64,000 nucleotides of DNA, taken from positions 6,707,107 to 6,771,106 of the forward strand of contig OY759225.1 in NCBI GenBank assembly GCA_963662175.1, in the 5' to 3' direction. Position numbers and translations under genes: made by a program. The notes under the pieces were generated by a model, which saw only the letters and a list, made by a program, of their open reading frames with translations, searched no databases and had not been told where the DNA came from. Below are positions 20,266 to 30,849 of the stretch, one piece after another (the stretch's first letter is position 1; the number at the start of each line of letters is the position of its first letter). The stretch is from Aradus depressus (taxonomy: Eukaryota; Arthropoda; Insecta; Hemiptera; Aradidae).

Positions 20266-21030
20266 TGTACATTTTTTACATTTCGTGTATCCAAATAACT
20301 TCCATAAAAATACATTATATTTGAATATATAATAATACATTTGAAAGCTAAAATGAAGGCCGTGGTTCACCTTAAATAACCATCGTATAAAAATCGTGTT
20401 TCATAAAACCTTCAATTCATACTCTGCTTTAACTTTTACTATTTATTGTTGTGGTTATCGCCCCAAAATATAATCCTGAAAGAAGATTTATCTTAAAGAA
20501 ATATATATATATATATATACAGTAGACTCTCCCTTATCCCCCTTATTATATTATAAATCAGTGTTCAGTATGTACATATTTGTCAATTTAATAAATGTTA
20601 TCAACAAAATATATACGTGTTTTATTCCTTATCTCACCTAAAAACACTTTTTTTTTATGCTTTAATTGATATATTTTTTCTCGTTAATTGATGATTTCCG
20701 TTATCCGGCGTCACGTCGGTCCCGGGAACGCCGGATAAGGGAGAGTCTACTGTATATATATATATTTCTTTAAGATAAATCTTCTTTCAGGATTATATTT
20801 TGGGGCGATAACCACAACAATAAATAGTAAAAGATAAAGCAGAGTATGAATTGAAGGTTTTATGAAACACGATTTTTATACGATGGTTATTTAAGATGAA
20901 CCACGGCCTTCATTTTAGCTTTCAAATGTATTATTATATATTCAAATATAATGTATTTTTATGTAATAATTTATTTATTAGTTTCTGTGGAAGTTATTTG
21001 GATACACGAAAGGTAAAAAATGTACATACC
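20266..21030. repeat. 765 bp palindrome around a pogo-like MITE
   Basis: The left arm (about 20266-20519) and right arm (20753-21030) are inverse copies differing at only a few bases, e.g. TTCACCTTAAATAACC against GGTTATTTAAGATGAA. The right arm carries about 25 extra bases near 20960-20990. The spacer is exactly the MITE at 20520-20752. Confidence 0.9.
20520..20752. mobile_element. Pogo-like MITE, 233 bp
   Basis: Ends CAGTAGACTCTCCCTTATCC and GGATAAGGGAGAGTCTACTG, flanked by TA on both sides. These resemble the termini of pogo/Tigger-type elements of the Tc1/mariner superfamily (family knowledge). No coding sequence inside. Confidence 0.88.
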
Positions 21031-21490
21031 TTTTTGTAATATGCCTCAATGTATATGATAAAAAGTGTCATTTTTTAAAAATGTTTAAATAGAAAACGTC
21101 AAATAATTAACTTAATTATATATATCATAGTGATGAGGTTGGAGTTTTATCACTGGCGGTCTTCTGTCTATTATATTGACAATATCTTCATGAGCTCCAC
21201 AGTTGCTTTTCATTTTTTAAATATTTTTTATTTTATTTTGATTATTCTTTTTTTATTATCATTTTATTGTATTTACTCTTTATTTTTTACACAAGCCTAA
21301 CACACTTGCCTAACAAGCTTGAAGTTAGGAAGAACTCTAAAAGACTAATGTTACCTGTGGCTTTATTTTAATTTAAGCTTTGTTATCTATGTATTTATAA
21401 CTCTGTATCGAACTCCTTGCTGTAAGATAATTCTTTATAAGCAATAAAGTTATAATTTAATGTATTTTTGTGTAAGAGAGAAGGCAGATT
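21031..21490 (+). other. A+T-rich, possible LINE 3' UTR
   Basis: Ends with GCTGTAAGATAATTCTTTATAAGCAATAAAG, which looks like a polyadenylation region or LINE 3' terminus. No coding part found upstream. Confidence 0.3.
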
Positions 21491-21718
21491 GTGGGGTGCC
21501 CCATGCCTTGCCTGTCTGCCTGCCGAGAAAGCAGGTCTCCGAAATGGAAAGTGACTCTCGATAGTTCCTCAACCACCCGGGGTAATTTCACTCTCTTCCC
21601 AGACCTCCTTCGGCAACCTGGATGTCTTCCTTCCGAAGTTAGCTACACTCTCATAACCACCAACCTCTCATCTATAATACCACGACTTGGGCGCAACGAT
21701 TTTAGGGCATACAATTTT

Positions 21719-22165
21719 GAGAGAAAAATAAAAATATTTAATATTTGTTATAAACTTTTACTAAGACTACAAGACAAAAGATCCAAATTAACTTTGAAAA
21801 CCAAACGACTTATATACAACGCAGTACTCAAACCTATGTGGACTTACGGACTTGAACTCTGGTGTTCTGCCAAGGCTTCCAGTCTCCAGCACATCCAATC
21901 CTTTCAATCCAAAATCCTTCGTACAATAGCCAATGCTCCTTATTACGTCTCCAACAAAACCCTTCACACTGTCCTTAACGTACCTTTCATCACCGAAGTC
22001 GCTAAATCCAAATATAAAAAATTATTTTCCCTTCTTAGTTCCCACAATAATCCTCTAGTCCGTGCCCTCCATTCTGCCATACTTCCCCAACGCCGGCTTA
22101 GAGACCTCCTTAGCAGCAGCAGTGGCAGTGACAGTGATTATCTACAAATGAGAGAAAAACAGTGA
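21719..22165 (+). pseudogene. Jockey-like reverse transcriptase C-terminus
   Basis: In an open frame ending at TGA 22163-22165, about 130 residues match the C-terminal part of insect Jockey-superfamily RTs: KTKRLIYNAVLKPMWTYG, then LELWCSAKASSLQHIQSFQ, then KILRTIANAPYYVSNKTLH and a VLNVPFI segment. The serine-rich end (SSSSGSDSD) closes the protein. The catalytic RT motifs and the endonuclease are absent; the frame upstream of about 21719 (from 21491) does not look like RT. It is therefore a 5'-truncated remnant. The remaining frame is intact, which suggests it is not very old. Confidence 0.87.
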
Positions 22166-22304
22166 CTAGGGAGTGACACCACTGGGTGATTTCTCCCCTC
22201 TTCACATTTTGACATTACCATTATCTCTTTATTAGCCCTATTTGCTTGTTGTATTTATTTGTTTATTTGTATACAGTTGTAAATAGCTATTTGTAAAAAA
22301 AAAA
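22166..22304 (+). mobile_element. 3' UTR and poly(A) tail of the LINE
   Basis: Follows the RT stop, contains TTTATTTGTATACAGTTGTAAATAGCTATTTGT and ends in ten A at 22295-22304, marking the retrotransposon's 3' end. Confidence 0.8.
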
Positions 22305-22310
22305 GGATGT

Positions 22311-22530
22311 GGGGGGGGGGGGGGGAGGAGGGGGTCATTCAAAAACCTAATAACTCTCTGTATAAGACGTATCATCATGAAACTTTATATGTGGATCGAA
22401 GGGCCAATAAGAATTACAATTGTCGATTTTCAGGGACTTAACTCAAAAAACCTAATAACTGTCGATATAACGAATAAATCAAGATGAAATTTGTGAGGGT
22501 TTAGGTGTCCCTGAGTCACACACACAATCA
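22311..22530 (-). mobile_element. TAC-family fragment beginning in poly(G)
   Basis: A 15-base G run (22311-22325) then AAAAACCTAATAACTCTCTGTATAAG and AACTCAAAAAACCTAATAACTGTCGATATAACGAA, two reverse-orientation modules. Confidence 0.75.
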
Positions 22531-23545
22531 GTAAATAGGTTTCATAGGAAAGTTGCTGGGAAAGCAATTTACTGGTATTTTCCCGACTTTCTTACGTTGG
22601 CTCATCCCAATCCTATTTTGATAATAAATGTATGATGTTAAATAATAATTAGATAAATATTAAAATAAACTAATAATGAAATTAAATAATAAATATTACC
22701 ACATTTCCTGTAGACATTTTAGCTGGTATTCTACTGAATTGTGATTTCTACAGTAATTTCCGAAAAGGGTCCTAAAAAAATCGAAATTAAATAAAATCAA
22801 AATATCGATATAAAATAAAAATAAAAAATCAAATTGCATACAATAAAAAAATCTTACAAACTAATTTCTACACCTATTTTAGTCTCTTTTCTTTTTAAAT
22901 CTTGTGGCCATTTTTTAATTCAATGTTAATATGGACATATAAACATATAAATAAATAAAAGTACCCTTTCTCATCTAACTTCACTGTTCTTTTCACTCCT
23001 ACTTGGTTAAGTACCTCAAGCCAACTTTAAGTCCAAAAAAACCTCTCTCTCTAGCCTGTTCACCTGCACATCTCTCCTTAGACTCTTCCACACTCTATTA
23101 GAACAGCCGATCTCCATTCATTGGTTTTAAAACAAAATTGCGACTAGTCCATCTTTGTATATTTATTCACTAATTAAGTTACTTCACTCCTAACAGCTGT
23201 TTTTATACATATAATAATAATTGATTTTATAATATTTTAATATGTGTAAATTTTTTACATTACACCTATATCCGATGACCTGACGGAGTTCGGAAAAATA
23301 ATGAGGGAAGCCTTGAGGAAGGCGAACACTTAATGTATTACATATAATTTGAGATGGGGACGTATGGTTACTGGTGAGTTACTCACAACCTATTGACTTG
23401 CGTTACTGTGTCCCGTTGCACTTCATTATCAACTCATTTGATACACTTTACACGCTAACCTACTCATATCGCCACAGCGTGTAGATTACCCGTTGCATGT
23501 CTGCCTCATTTCAAATCATAAAATTATTATTTTCATGAACAGTTT
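22531..23545. other. Unassigned A+T-rich DNA
   Basis: About 1 kb with no recognised repeat or gene. CCTGACGGAGTTCGGAAA near 23280 loosely recalls the hammerhead-like motif but lacks the CTGANGA core. Confidence 0.35.
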
Positions 23546-23771
23546 ATTTTCCCAGCAATATGAGGTATAGGAGAAGTTATGTAATCAGTCAAAAATTCGA
23601 TGTAGAATTTTCAACGGAATTACATGTTTTCTTACCTCTATCTATATTTCAAAAATGAAAAAAATAATATCTGTCTGTCTGTGAACATAATAAGTCCCCA
23701 TAGAATTGTTTTTGTTTTCCTATTGTTTTTCAGTTAAATTGACCAAAGGAAAGAGGGATAGAGGAGGAAGA
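23546..23771 (-). mobile_element. TAC-family element, outer half
   Basis: TTTCCCAGCAATATGAGGTATAGGAGAAGTTATGTAATCAGTC, the CTGTCTGTCTGTGAACA block, and the GGCCAAAGG-like module, then a junction to a forward copy. Confidence 0.8.
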
Positions 23772-24003
23772 GTACTTCCCCAACAAGAATTATAATAAGT
23801 AAATTAAGTTTTCACTCTCCCTTTAAATATTTCTTCTCCATTGCGTAAATTGGCTGAAAACCGACAGGTTTGTTATATATGAACTTCTGAAATAACATGA
23901 AATTTCTTATATTCGGAGTTATTAGGTCATTAGGTTTTTTGAGTGAAGACCCTCCTCTAAACTTCACCACCTTTTGGTCGATTTGGCTGAAAATCAATAG
24001 GTA
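23772..24003 (+). mobile_element. TAC-family element, left part
   Basis: Starts TACTTCCCCAACAAGAATTA directly after the reverse copy and breaks off at GGCTGAAAATCAATAGGT, where a LINE tail begins. Its right end resumes at about 24881. Confidence 0.8.
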
Positions 24004-24470
24004 CTAATAATAATAATAATAAATTTATTCCCGTTAACCTAATACATTTATACATTAGGATAGCTTATAAATTAGATTTATAACTACTTGAGTCTAACAC
24101 ACCTATGATTAGTAGTAATAACAAAACTATTAAAAAAAGTAAAATGAAATTAATAAAAACTGAACAAATAAATACTTAAAAATATATGAGTATATAAACA
24201 AAATGAATACAAGATTTGTTTATAATAAGTACATATTTTTCAATTTAATAAAAATTAAGATAACTATTTTTCAAGAAAACTCTTCGGAAGTGTTTTTATC
24301 CCAACGATGTTTCAGGACGTTCTTACGTCCCATCATCAGGTCCCAATGTGTGAGACAGAAAAGAAAGAAAACAATACTAAACTCTGTGTGGTCTAAATCC
24401 ATGTACAACATTTTTCTTTCAATTATTCTATTGCCATTTATCATGTTCGAAGATACATAAGCTCTCACAT
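24004..24470 (-). mobile_element. Retroelement 3' end with (TTA)n tail
   Basis: On the minus strand it ends in AATAAATTTATTATTATTATTATTAGT. About 300 bp upstream lies a hammerhead-like hairpin (24307-24339). The minus frame (24271-24552) includes LTHWDLMMGRKNVLKHRWD, whose codons overlie that hairpin, so protein coding is doubtful. The upstream limit is not defined. Confidence 0.55.
24307..24339 (-). ncRNA. Hammerhead-like hairpin motif 5
   Basis: Minus strand: CTGATGA, one T, a 7 bp stem GGGACGT/ACGTCCT (outer pair G-T) with AAGA loop, then GAAAC and ATCGTT. The stem differs entirely from those at 15923 and 62577 but pairs fully. Confidence 0.4.
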
Positions 24471-24503
24471 ACACAACCAGAAAGATATAATTTAATAACT
24501 GAG

Positions 24504-24682
24504 ATAAAGATCGGGGGTTCGAAACCCGGCCAAGCTCGTTAAGTGATGCCACGTCAAGGACTCATTAAAGACCCCTAAATTAAGGATTCCCACTGAGCTC
24601 ATGTCCACCAGAGTGACAAAAGAGCGCTCTGGTAGTAGGCGATATGTTCTTGCAGTTAAATCCCGGTCACAATAACTAACTA
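24504..24682 (+). mobile_element. SINE-B copy, plus orientation, internally deleted
   Basis: B box GGGTTCGAAACCCGGCC at about 24514-24530, then jumps to GGACTCATTAAAGACCCC, GAGCTCATGTCCACCAGAGTGAC and AGAGCGCTCTGGTAGTAGGC. The A box and the middle block are missing. Confidence 0.82.
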
Positions 24683-24880
24683 TAATTTTTTTTTTTTTTT
24701 TAATCCTATATTATTCAAAATTTGTTTAACTTTTTTTTTTTCTGTTACAGGTAAGACAGTAATATTTTTCATCTTGGCGAAACAAACATGGAAGTAGATC
24801 GTAAGAAATAAATTATGTATGCCCACCGCACGTTATAAGTATCTTACTAATATAATACCTTTTTTATTATTATTATTTTT

Positions 24881-25008
24881 GATTATTTAAAAAAAAAATA
24901 TTTTGGTAATCAGGGGTCGGAAAACATAAAATTTTGGTGAAAACTCAACATCGAATTTCTCACCGATTACATAACTTTCCATATACTTCGTTTGACTGGG
25001 GATGTAAC
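24881..25008 (+). mobile_element. TAC-family element, right part
   Basis: TCAGGGGTCGGAAAACATAAAATTTTGG, AACTCAACATCGAATTTCTCACCGATTAC, TATACTTCG and GACTGGGGATGTAA. It continues the copy cut at 24003. Confidence 0.8.
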
Positions 25009-25675
25009 ACATAAAATTACTACAACAAGCGTGAATGACAAGTACATAACAATATGGTACATTATTATATTCATTTTTCACCTAAAGTTTATATTCTATA
25101 TTGAAATTTGTTTTTATAACATAAATTTGTGTTCACTGAAAAAGTCTCAGTTACTTATTAGTATTTTCTGCATGCAAATTGCATTGATAAAATCATTATC
25201 AATAATTGATCTCTCTAGGTAGGTAGGCTATAGAGAAAAATGCAAATACTTGATACTTTTTTTTTAAAGATATTGTTATAACCTTAAGATATTGATACAA
25301 TTTTCCTAGTATTTCACCCTTGTAGAGACCCTTATAAAGGGTTTATCGACTGACTGGGAAGGGTAGGAGGAAGTGGGTCGAGAGGTCATGTTTTAGATAT
25401 AAGGGTCGATTAGGGTCGTTGAACTCTGGAAAGGGGGAGGGGGTAGGTCATGTGAGGTCAACCACCCCTCCACCCCTCGGGTATTCCCGGGGGGTGCTTT
25501 TAAAAAAGTTTTGGTCATTATTCTCAGTTTTAAACTAGGAGAAGGAAGACAATTGGGTTTTTTTTTTTTTTTTTAATTTAATTGTTTTCAGTATATAAAT
25601 GTTCAAATAATTGTACGTTATCACTAAGAATAAGTGAAACTTATATTTTTTTTAAAAGGATTTTTGTATTCTCCT
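25009..25675. other. Unassigned
   Basis: A G-rich strip at 25330-25500 with CCCCTCGGGTATTCCCGGGGGG, a T run at 25558-25574, no recognised feature. Confidence 0.35.
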
Positions 25676-26065
25676 AAAAAAGTCGTCTGTATGTACGCCC
25701 TAGAACGAATTAATCAATTAGATTTTCGCTCTTCATCCAAAATAAATCTACCAATTGGGCCAAAAATCAATAATTGATTTATACAGAGGCTTCTGAATCC
25801 TCATATTTAATTTTTTATGTATACATTTATTACAACGGCAGTTATTAGAGTTTTATGTTAAGACCTCCTCCCCCCCCCCCCCCCCCCCCTCCCCCGTAAT
25901 CCTACTCTCCTTTCGTCAATTTGACTGAAAATTAACAAGTGTTATCCTTATGTGGTTCTGGATACACAGCTGGATACCCAAAGTTTTTTTCATTTTTGGA
26001 TTCGGGGTTGGGAAAACATTTTGGTAAAAACTGAACATCAACCGTTCTCACCGATTTCAAAAATG
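25676..26065 (+). mobile_element. TAC-family element with poly(C)
   Basis: AACGAATTAATCAATTAGATTTTCGCTC, then a C run at 25870-25889 in the first module and GTTATCCTTATGTGGTTCTGGATACAC. It lacks its right terminal repeat. Confidence 0.8.
25870..25889 (+). repeat. Poly(C) tract, 20 bases
   Basis: Same module position as the tract at 6130. Confidence 0.95.
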
Positions 26066-26079
26066 CAGTGGAAATAAAA

Positions 26080-26335
26080 ATGTCCTATATCAGTGTTACT
26101 CTCGGTATAAATATGTCGAAAGGAAATTTCATTTGTATATCTAGAACGCCATAAAGACGACATCTATTGATTTTCAGCCAAAGGGACCAGATGAGGGGGT
26201 GTACTGTGAAATTTACTATAAAGAAGTATGACACTTATTATTTTTCAAGCAAAACTGTTGATTGGTTTCAGCTGGAGAGCAAAAACTTATTTGATCACAA
26301 TACGTACATTGCCGGTTATTCACGATATATTTCTT
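26080..26335 (-). mobile_element. TAC-family element, reverse
   Basis: ACTCTCGGTATAAATATGTCGAAAGG, GACGACATCTATTGATTTTCAGCC, then GATTGGTTTCAGCTGGAGAGCAAAAACTT and TACATTGCCGGTTATTCACG. It faces the forward copy at 25676. Confidence 0.78.
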
Positions 26336-26360
26336 TTTTCATAAAGGGACCCCATTAAAA

Positions 26361-26421
26361 AGCTAGATCCTGATGATGGCTGAGAGAGAGACAGACGTCT
26401 CAGCCATCATCAGCATCTAGC
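26361..26421. repeat. Hairpin, 25 bp arms
   Basis: AGCTAGATCCTGATGATGGC...GAGA pairs with TCTCAGCCATCATCAGCATCTAGCT with one mismatch around a 12-base GA-rich loop. It contains CTGATGA on both strands. Confidence 0.9.
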
Positions 26422-26962
26422 TCTTACGCCATAACAACTTCAATAATTAGATTATATCATATAATGAAATAAACATACGTTAGCGAAGTTGATTACAAAT
26501 TATATATTCATATAAATATATATAAATATATATATATGTATATATTTACATAATTTTTTTTTACAAATTGTTGAGGTAGGTCCGTTCGTATATTATCTCT
26601 GGTTAGACAAAGACACATATAATTATTGTTTTTCTTGTCTAATTATATTTTGCTGGTAATTTACCGACCTTAAAATAAGCTCTCATATTTCCTTTGGGGG
26701 TATTATCATTTACCATTTTTTTCTATATGCACAATTGATTTTGCATATAATACAAATATATTATTCATACGAGATGATAGACCTACATATTTACTCTAAA
26801 TGTATCCATTGAGAACAATTTTGCATATTCTACTTTTGATATGCAGTGGTCTGATTGTGGAATAATTTCTACCATGCGTGAATAGTTAGTGATGAGTCAA
26901 ATAATCACTTGGTGAATTATATATTAGTGAATAACGAATCGCCAAGTGTATTAATTTGATAT
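26422..26962. other. Unassigned A+T-rich DNA
   Basis: Nothing recognised. Confidence 0.35.
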
Positions 26963-27090
26963 ATAATGGGGTTAGAATCAAAATGGTCTAAGTGATGTTT
27001 TTAAAACTTTGAAGAAAGTGTGCAATTTATCGAGAAACCGGAAATATTTTGTCTTCTGTTTTTATGATGAATGTTGCTGTTTATTTTTTT
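26963..27090 (+). mobile_element. Half of the ACGGGGTTA MITE
   Basis: ATGGGGTTAGAATCAAAATGGTCTAAGTGATGTTTTTAAAA and GGAAATATTTTGTCTTCTGTTTTTAT match, the second in inverse, parts of the complete element at 32841-33224. Confidence 0.65.
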
Positions 27091-27145
27091 TATTTTTATT
27101 TTTTTCTCAGTTACCTATGGCCTTATGCTGAGGCATACAGGTGTA

Positions 27146-27787
27146 CAGGGTGGCCCAGATAAGGTGGCCACAAGTGAAATAACTCCTAAACGGTTAGAAA
27201 TATCAAAATTGTGCATAGGACTAAAGTTGTAGCACTCGCCGAGAGCTATAGTATGGCGTCCTCAAAAAGACATAAATGACCCTTTTAATGACTCAAACAG
27301 CCCTTCGAAGGGCGGGGTTCCTTTTGACCCTTAAGTTTCATTACATTTTATTAAAGTACTAAAGAAACAAGGAAGAACTGTGCAAACAGATTTTTGATAC
27401 GTCAAGTAGTTCTCGGAAAAATAACGCTTAAAGTTGCACGTTTTTCTTATTCTGAAGTTAGTTGGAATTTAATAACTTCAGAATAAGAAAAACGTGCAAC
27501 TTTAAACGTTTTTTTCCAAGAACTATTTGACGTATCAAAAATCTGTTTGCACAGTTCTTACTTGTTTCGTTAGTACTTTAATAAAATGTAATGAAACTTA
27601 AGGGTCAAAAGGGAACCCCGCCCTTCGAAGGGCTTTTTGAGCCATTAAAAAAGTCATTTTTGTCTTTTCAAGGACACCATACTATAGCTCTCAGCGAGTG
27701 CTACAACTTTAGTCCTATGCTTAATTTTGACATCTCTAACCGTTTAGGAGTTATGTCACTTGTGGCCTGCTTATCTGGGCCACCCTG
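27146..27787. mobile_element. Foldback MITE, ~300 bp arms, copy 2
   Basis: CAGGGTGGCCCAGATAAGG to CTTATCTGGGCCACCCTG, flanked by TA at 27144-27145 and 27788-27789. The axis is near TTAGTTGGAATTTAATAAC (27460-27478). Closely similar to 16798-17440 throughout. The 90-codon frame crossing its right end is spurious. Confidence 0.93.
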
Positions 27788-28014
27788 TATAAAATTCCTG
27801 TATCAACTCAAAAAACTCTTTTTTTCTGTGGTTCTATGTAAGGTATGCCAGTCCATCCGATGATTCTTACAGTATATTTGTTTTTGAGGAGGAAAAAAAA
27901 AAAAAAAAAAAAAAAAACAATACGGAGATGCACGGAATGTCCCCATAGGGCTCTATTAAAGGTTTACAATCTGACTGCTGTAAAATACTGGTTGGCACTT
28001 CGATTTTTGCTTCA
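27788..28014. other. Unassigned; A run
   Basis: A run at about 27893-27917. Nothing else recognised. Confidence 0.4.
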
Positions 28015-28120
28015 ACAACTGTAAGAAGTATAGGGGAAAGTATGTAATGGGTTAGAAATTCAATATTGAGTTTTCAACGGAATTTCATGGTTTTCAACCC
28101 CTTGATCTCATTTTTTTTTT
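28015..28120 (-). mobile_element. TAC-family element, outer part
   Basis: GAAGTATAGGGGAAAGTATGTAATGGGTTAGAAATTC and AACGGAATTTCATGGTTTTC, broken at CATTTTTTTTTTTCCC by a LINE tail. Confidence 0.8.
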
Positions 28121-28285
28121 CCCTAAATAATATTTTATTTGCCTGTTTACAATCGGCTACAAATACCCACAGGTAAATTTGATGACTGACTACAATATAA
28201 AGTATACACACAAAATAAAAATAAACAAAAACAAGAATAGTAATAATTTAAACTAAGTAAAAATAATAAATATATAAAAAATTTG
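28121..28285 (-). mobile_element. LINE 3' tail inside a TAC element
   Basis: Minus strand TTTGTAGCCGATTGTAAACAGGCAAATAAAATATT resembles a LINE 3' UTR terminus. TAC sequence resumes as TATACATACATATCCAGAACC after it. No coding part remains. Confidence 0.5.
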
Positions 28286-28585
28286 AATGAATTTATCAGA
28301 ATAAATTTGTATACATACATATCCAGAACCACATTAGGACAACATCTATTAGTTTTCAGCCAAATCGGCCAATGCGAAAGAGGCGGGGGCCATGGAAGGG
28401 GTGGATCAGAGGGGGCTCAATTAAAAAACCCTAATAACTGCCAATGTAATGAGCATGTCGCGATGATATTTAATATAAGAATTCTGAATTACTTGTGTAA
28501 GTCAACTATTTGGTCGATTGATTTCGATGGGAGAGCGAAAATATAGTTGAGTAATTCATACTGGGAAAGTAAATTGCCGATGTCT
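28286..28585 (-). mobile_element. TAC-family element, remainder
   Basis: GGACAACATCTATTAGTTTTCAGCCAAATCGGCCAATG, CTCAATTAAAAAACCCTAATAACTGCCAATGTAATGA and CATACTGGGAAAGTAAATTGCCGATG. Confidence 0.8.
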
Positions 28586-29087
28586 TCTTATTTTTTTATT
28601 ATAATTTTACTCATGACTATAAAAATATATATTTTTCCTCCCCTTTGCCCCTGTTGGGAGTAGGGTGCCCTGTTGCTGTTCTGTATGTAAATAAAGGCCC
28701 CCTTTTTGAAGTTCAACGACCTGAGGGGGTGGTTGTTGGGAGTGCGCATGATCCAACCAGTGCTAGGGGTTGTTCACCCTACACCAGTCATCAGCCCTTC
28801 AGTTCAGTGTCCACCTTAACTTGATATGGGCCATGACTCTCATTGGTAATATACTAAATATATATTATATATCCTTTACTTTATTTTTAATATTATTTTA
28901 TATTGTACTCGGGGCTCCGCCCCTGCGGGATGTGGGCCCCTCAACTACGGTAGCTTAAATTTAAAAAATATATAAATATTACAAATATGTCTGAAAGGTT
29001 CCATAACAAAGTGCTAATAATAAATAGTTCTAATATATTATATATATTCTTTGACTCTTTTTATGAAAGCATTCAGGAGGGATTTTA
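28586..29087. other. Unassigned with G+C-rich patches
   Basis: 28640-28790 is G-rich and includes AATAAAGGCCCCC. 28910-28945 contains GGGGCTCCGCCCCTGCGGG, a short hairpin. Possible retroelement tail, not identified. Confidence 0.35.
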
Positions 29088-29235
29088 AGGGATGGTCCCG
29101 GGCCTGTCCGATGTCAGGTACTCGTTAATGACCCTATGTGCTAAAGGCGGATAGACTTAAGATAATACCAGAGGGGCTTAGATACATCAGATATGAAAGC
29201 GCGCCTCGGTAGTAGGCGACATCCGGGCATCGAAA
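29088..29235 (+). mobile_element. SINE-B fragment, plus orientation
   Basis: GGTCCCGGGCCTGTCCGATGTCAGGTACTCGTTAATGACCC, then a decayed AAGCGCGCCTCGGTAGTAGGCGA. Promoter end missing. Confidence 0.7.
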
Positions 29236-29350
29236 ATCGAACTCAACCAATGAATCTATAAATATGTATATATATGTTGCCTAGATATTAGAAACATTGA
29301 ATCTAAATGGAATTAATTATTCCAGTTCCGATATATGTAGATGTTCAATA

Positions 29351-29596
29351 TTTCTTCCCTAGTAGAAGTATAGGGGAAGTTACGTAATCGTTTAGAAAAT
29401 CGATCTTGACTTTTCAATGGAATTTCATGTTTTCCAACTCCCCCCTAATAACGAACATGAAAAAAAAAATATATTGCATGTCTTTAGACACGATACAATG
29501 AACCTATCAACACAAATTTTTATGTGTGTACCATAACCCGATAAGAACAACACCTATGGATTTTCAGCCAAATTGACCCAAGGGTAGTTTAACTTG
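29351..29596 (-). mobile_element. TAC-family element, outer half
   Basis: GAAGTATAGGGGAAGTTACGTAATCG, CCTATCAACACAAATTTTTATGTG and ACACCTATGGATTTTCAGCCAAATTGACCCAAGGG. Confidence 0.8.
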
Positions 29597-29715
29597 ACAG
29601 ATATTTTGTATCTTATTTTAATTATTTATTTTAAACTTTATTTTCAGTTTTAGTTTTCTTTCTATTTATCAAGAAGAATGTATTTTTTATTAATTAATTT
29701 ATTTTTTATTCAACG

Positions 29716-30200
29716 GAATATTACGTTTCAAGTTCCCCTGAACACGTTTTGACCATTTTTGTCGCGATTGGAAGATCGTGAACACCGGAAACGCTTATAG
29801 CTACGAACTTGAAATTTGATATGAAGCTTGCTTGATCAGGATTTTGGTTGATACCAGACGGAAATTGAGACCACTTTATTCGAGACCTAAGTACATTTTA
29901 CGAGATACCGTTTATATTTATTTATCACTCAATCAAAATTTTTTGAAGATAATAAAAGTTGAAGAGTAAACTAGTATGCACGGAATATAATTTTTCTAAG
30001 GACGCCTGGTTTTTGAGATATATGCCAAAAAACACTTTTTAGACATTTCCTTGATTTACGCGCAAACGGTTCGTTCTATCGAAAACTTAGTCCTTATTCA
30101 AAATATTCCTTATAAAATTTACTATCGTTATATGTTATCATATTTGTGATAATACCAATACGAGCAAAGTTATAGCACTCCAAAGAATGACCAATATATA
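29716..30200. mobile_element. ACGGTT foldback family, copy 1
   Basis: Left part GTTCCCCTGAACACGTTTTGACCATTTTTG; right part has the inverse core GATTTACGCGCAAACGGTTCGTTCTATCGAAAA near 30053-30085 and CAATACGAGCAAAGTTATAGCACTCCAAAGAAT. Compare 38245, 54520 and 59600. Confidence 0.72.
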
Positions 30201-30690
30201 ATTTTTATAATATATCACTCATTATTATAATAATGTTGACTATATTGACTCCATGTTTAAAGGCTCTGATAATAATAAAATATATGAAAACGTTGACTAG
30301 TAGTACATTTTTGTTCTGTATACTGACCCTGTATATTTGTGGGATAGTGATTATGACCCCCTCCTCCGGCTGAGGGCTGTTCTGGTCGTGCATCGACCTC
30401 TGCTCCAGTTTCGTACCTCCCTACTCAACACTCTCAAGGTGACCAGTAACACTTGGCACACTTCTCTCTCACTCCCTCTCCATCTTCCATCTCTTTGCAC
30501 AGAATAAAAATTTTAAATTTCCGAAAAATTGACTAAATGGAAAAGAAAAAAAAAATCATATATTTCTGTTAAAATTTGATAATTGGATGCGTCAAAGTAA
30601 ATACCTTATGAATTTTATACATCAACCTACATTAAATTTTAAGAATAAAAACATAATAATTATAAAAATAAAAAAAAAAATAGAAAATGA
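30201..30690. other. Unassigned
   Basis: Pyrimidine-rich CTCTCTCACTCCCTCTCCATCTTCC at about 30464-30490. Nothing else recognised. Confidence 0.35.
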
Positions 30691-30696
30691 ATTTTT

Positions 30697-30743
30697 ATAT
30701 TTCTTTAAAATAAGTCTTTTTTCAGGACGATATTTTGGGGAGA
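30697..30743 (+). repeat. Diverged copy of the 20266-21030 arm
   Basis: TATATTTCTTTAAAATAAGTCTTTTTTCAGGACGATATTTTGGGG matches 20757-20805 with a few differences, so that arm is itself a dispersed repeat. Confidence 0.6.
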
Positions 30744-30801
30744 TTGATTGATTGAGTTTAATATACCCCTTCCGCTCGTCACAATGAGCGAAATATATAG
30801 A

Positions 30802-30840
<39 letters not shown>

Positions 30841-30849
30841 AAGTAATTA

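Noticed and set aside
23270..23310. Another hammerhead-like site (CCTGACGGAGTTCGGAAA)
   Set aside because: CTGACGG lacks the invariant A and no stem II forms.
24735..24755. CTGTTACAGGTAAGACAG as a tiny exon or splice site pair
   Set aside because: Acceptor and donor are adjacent with no exon between, and no coding frame nearby.
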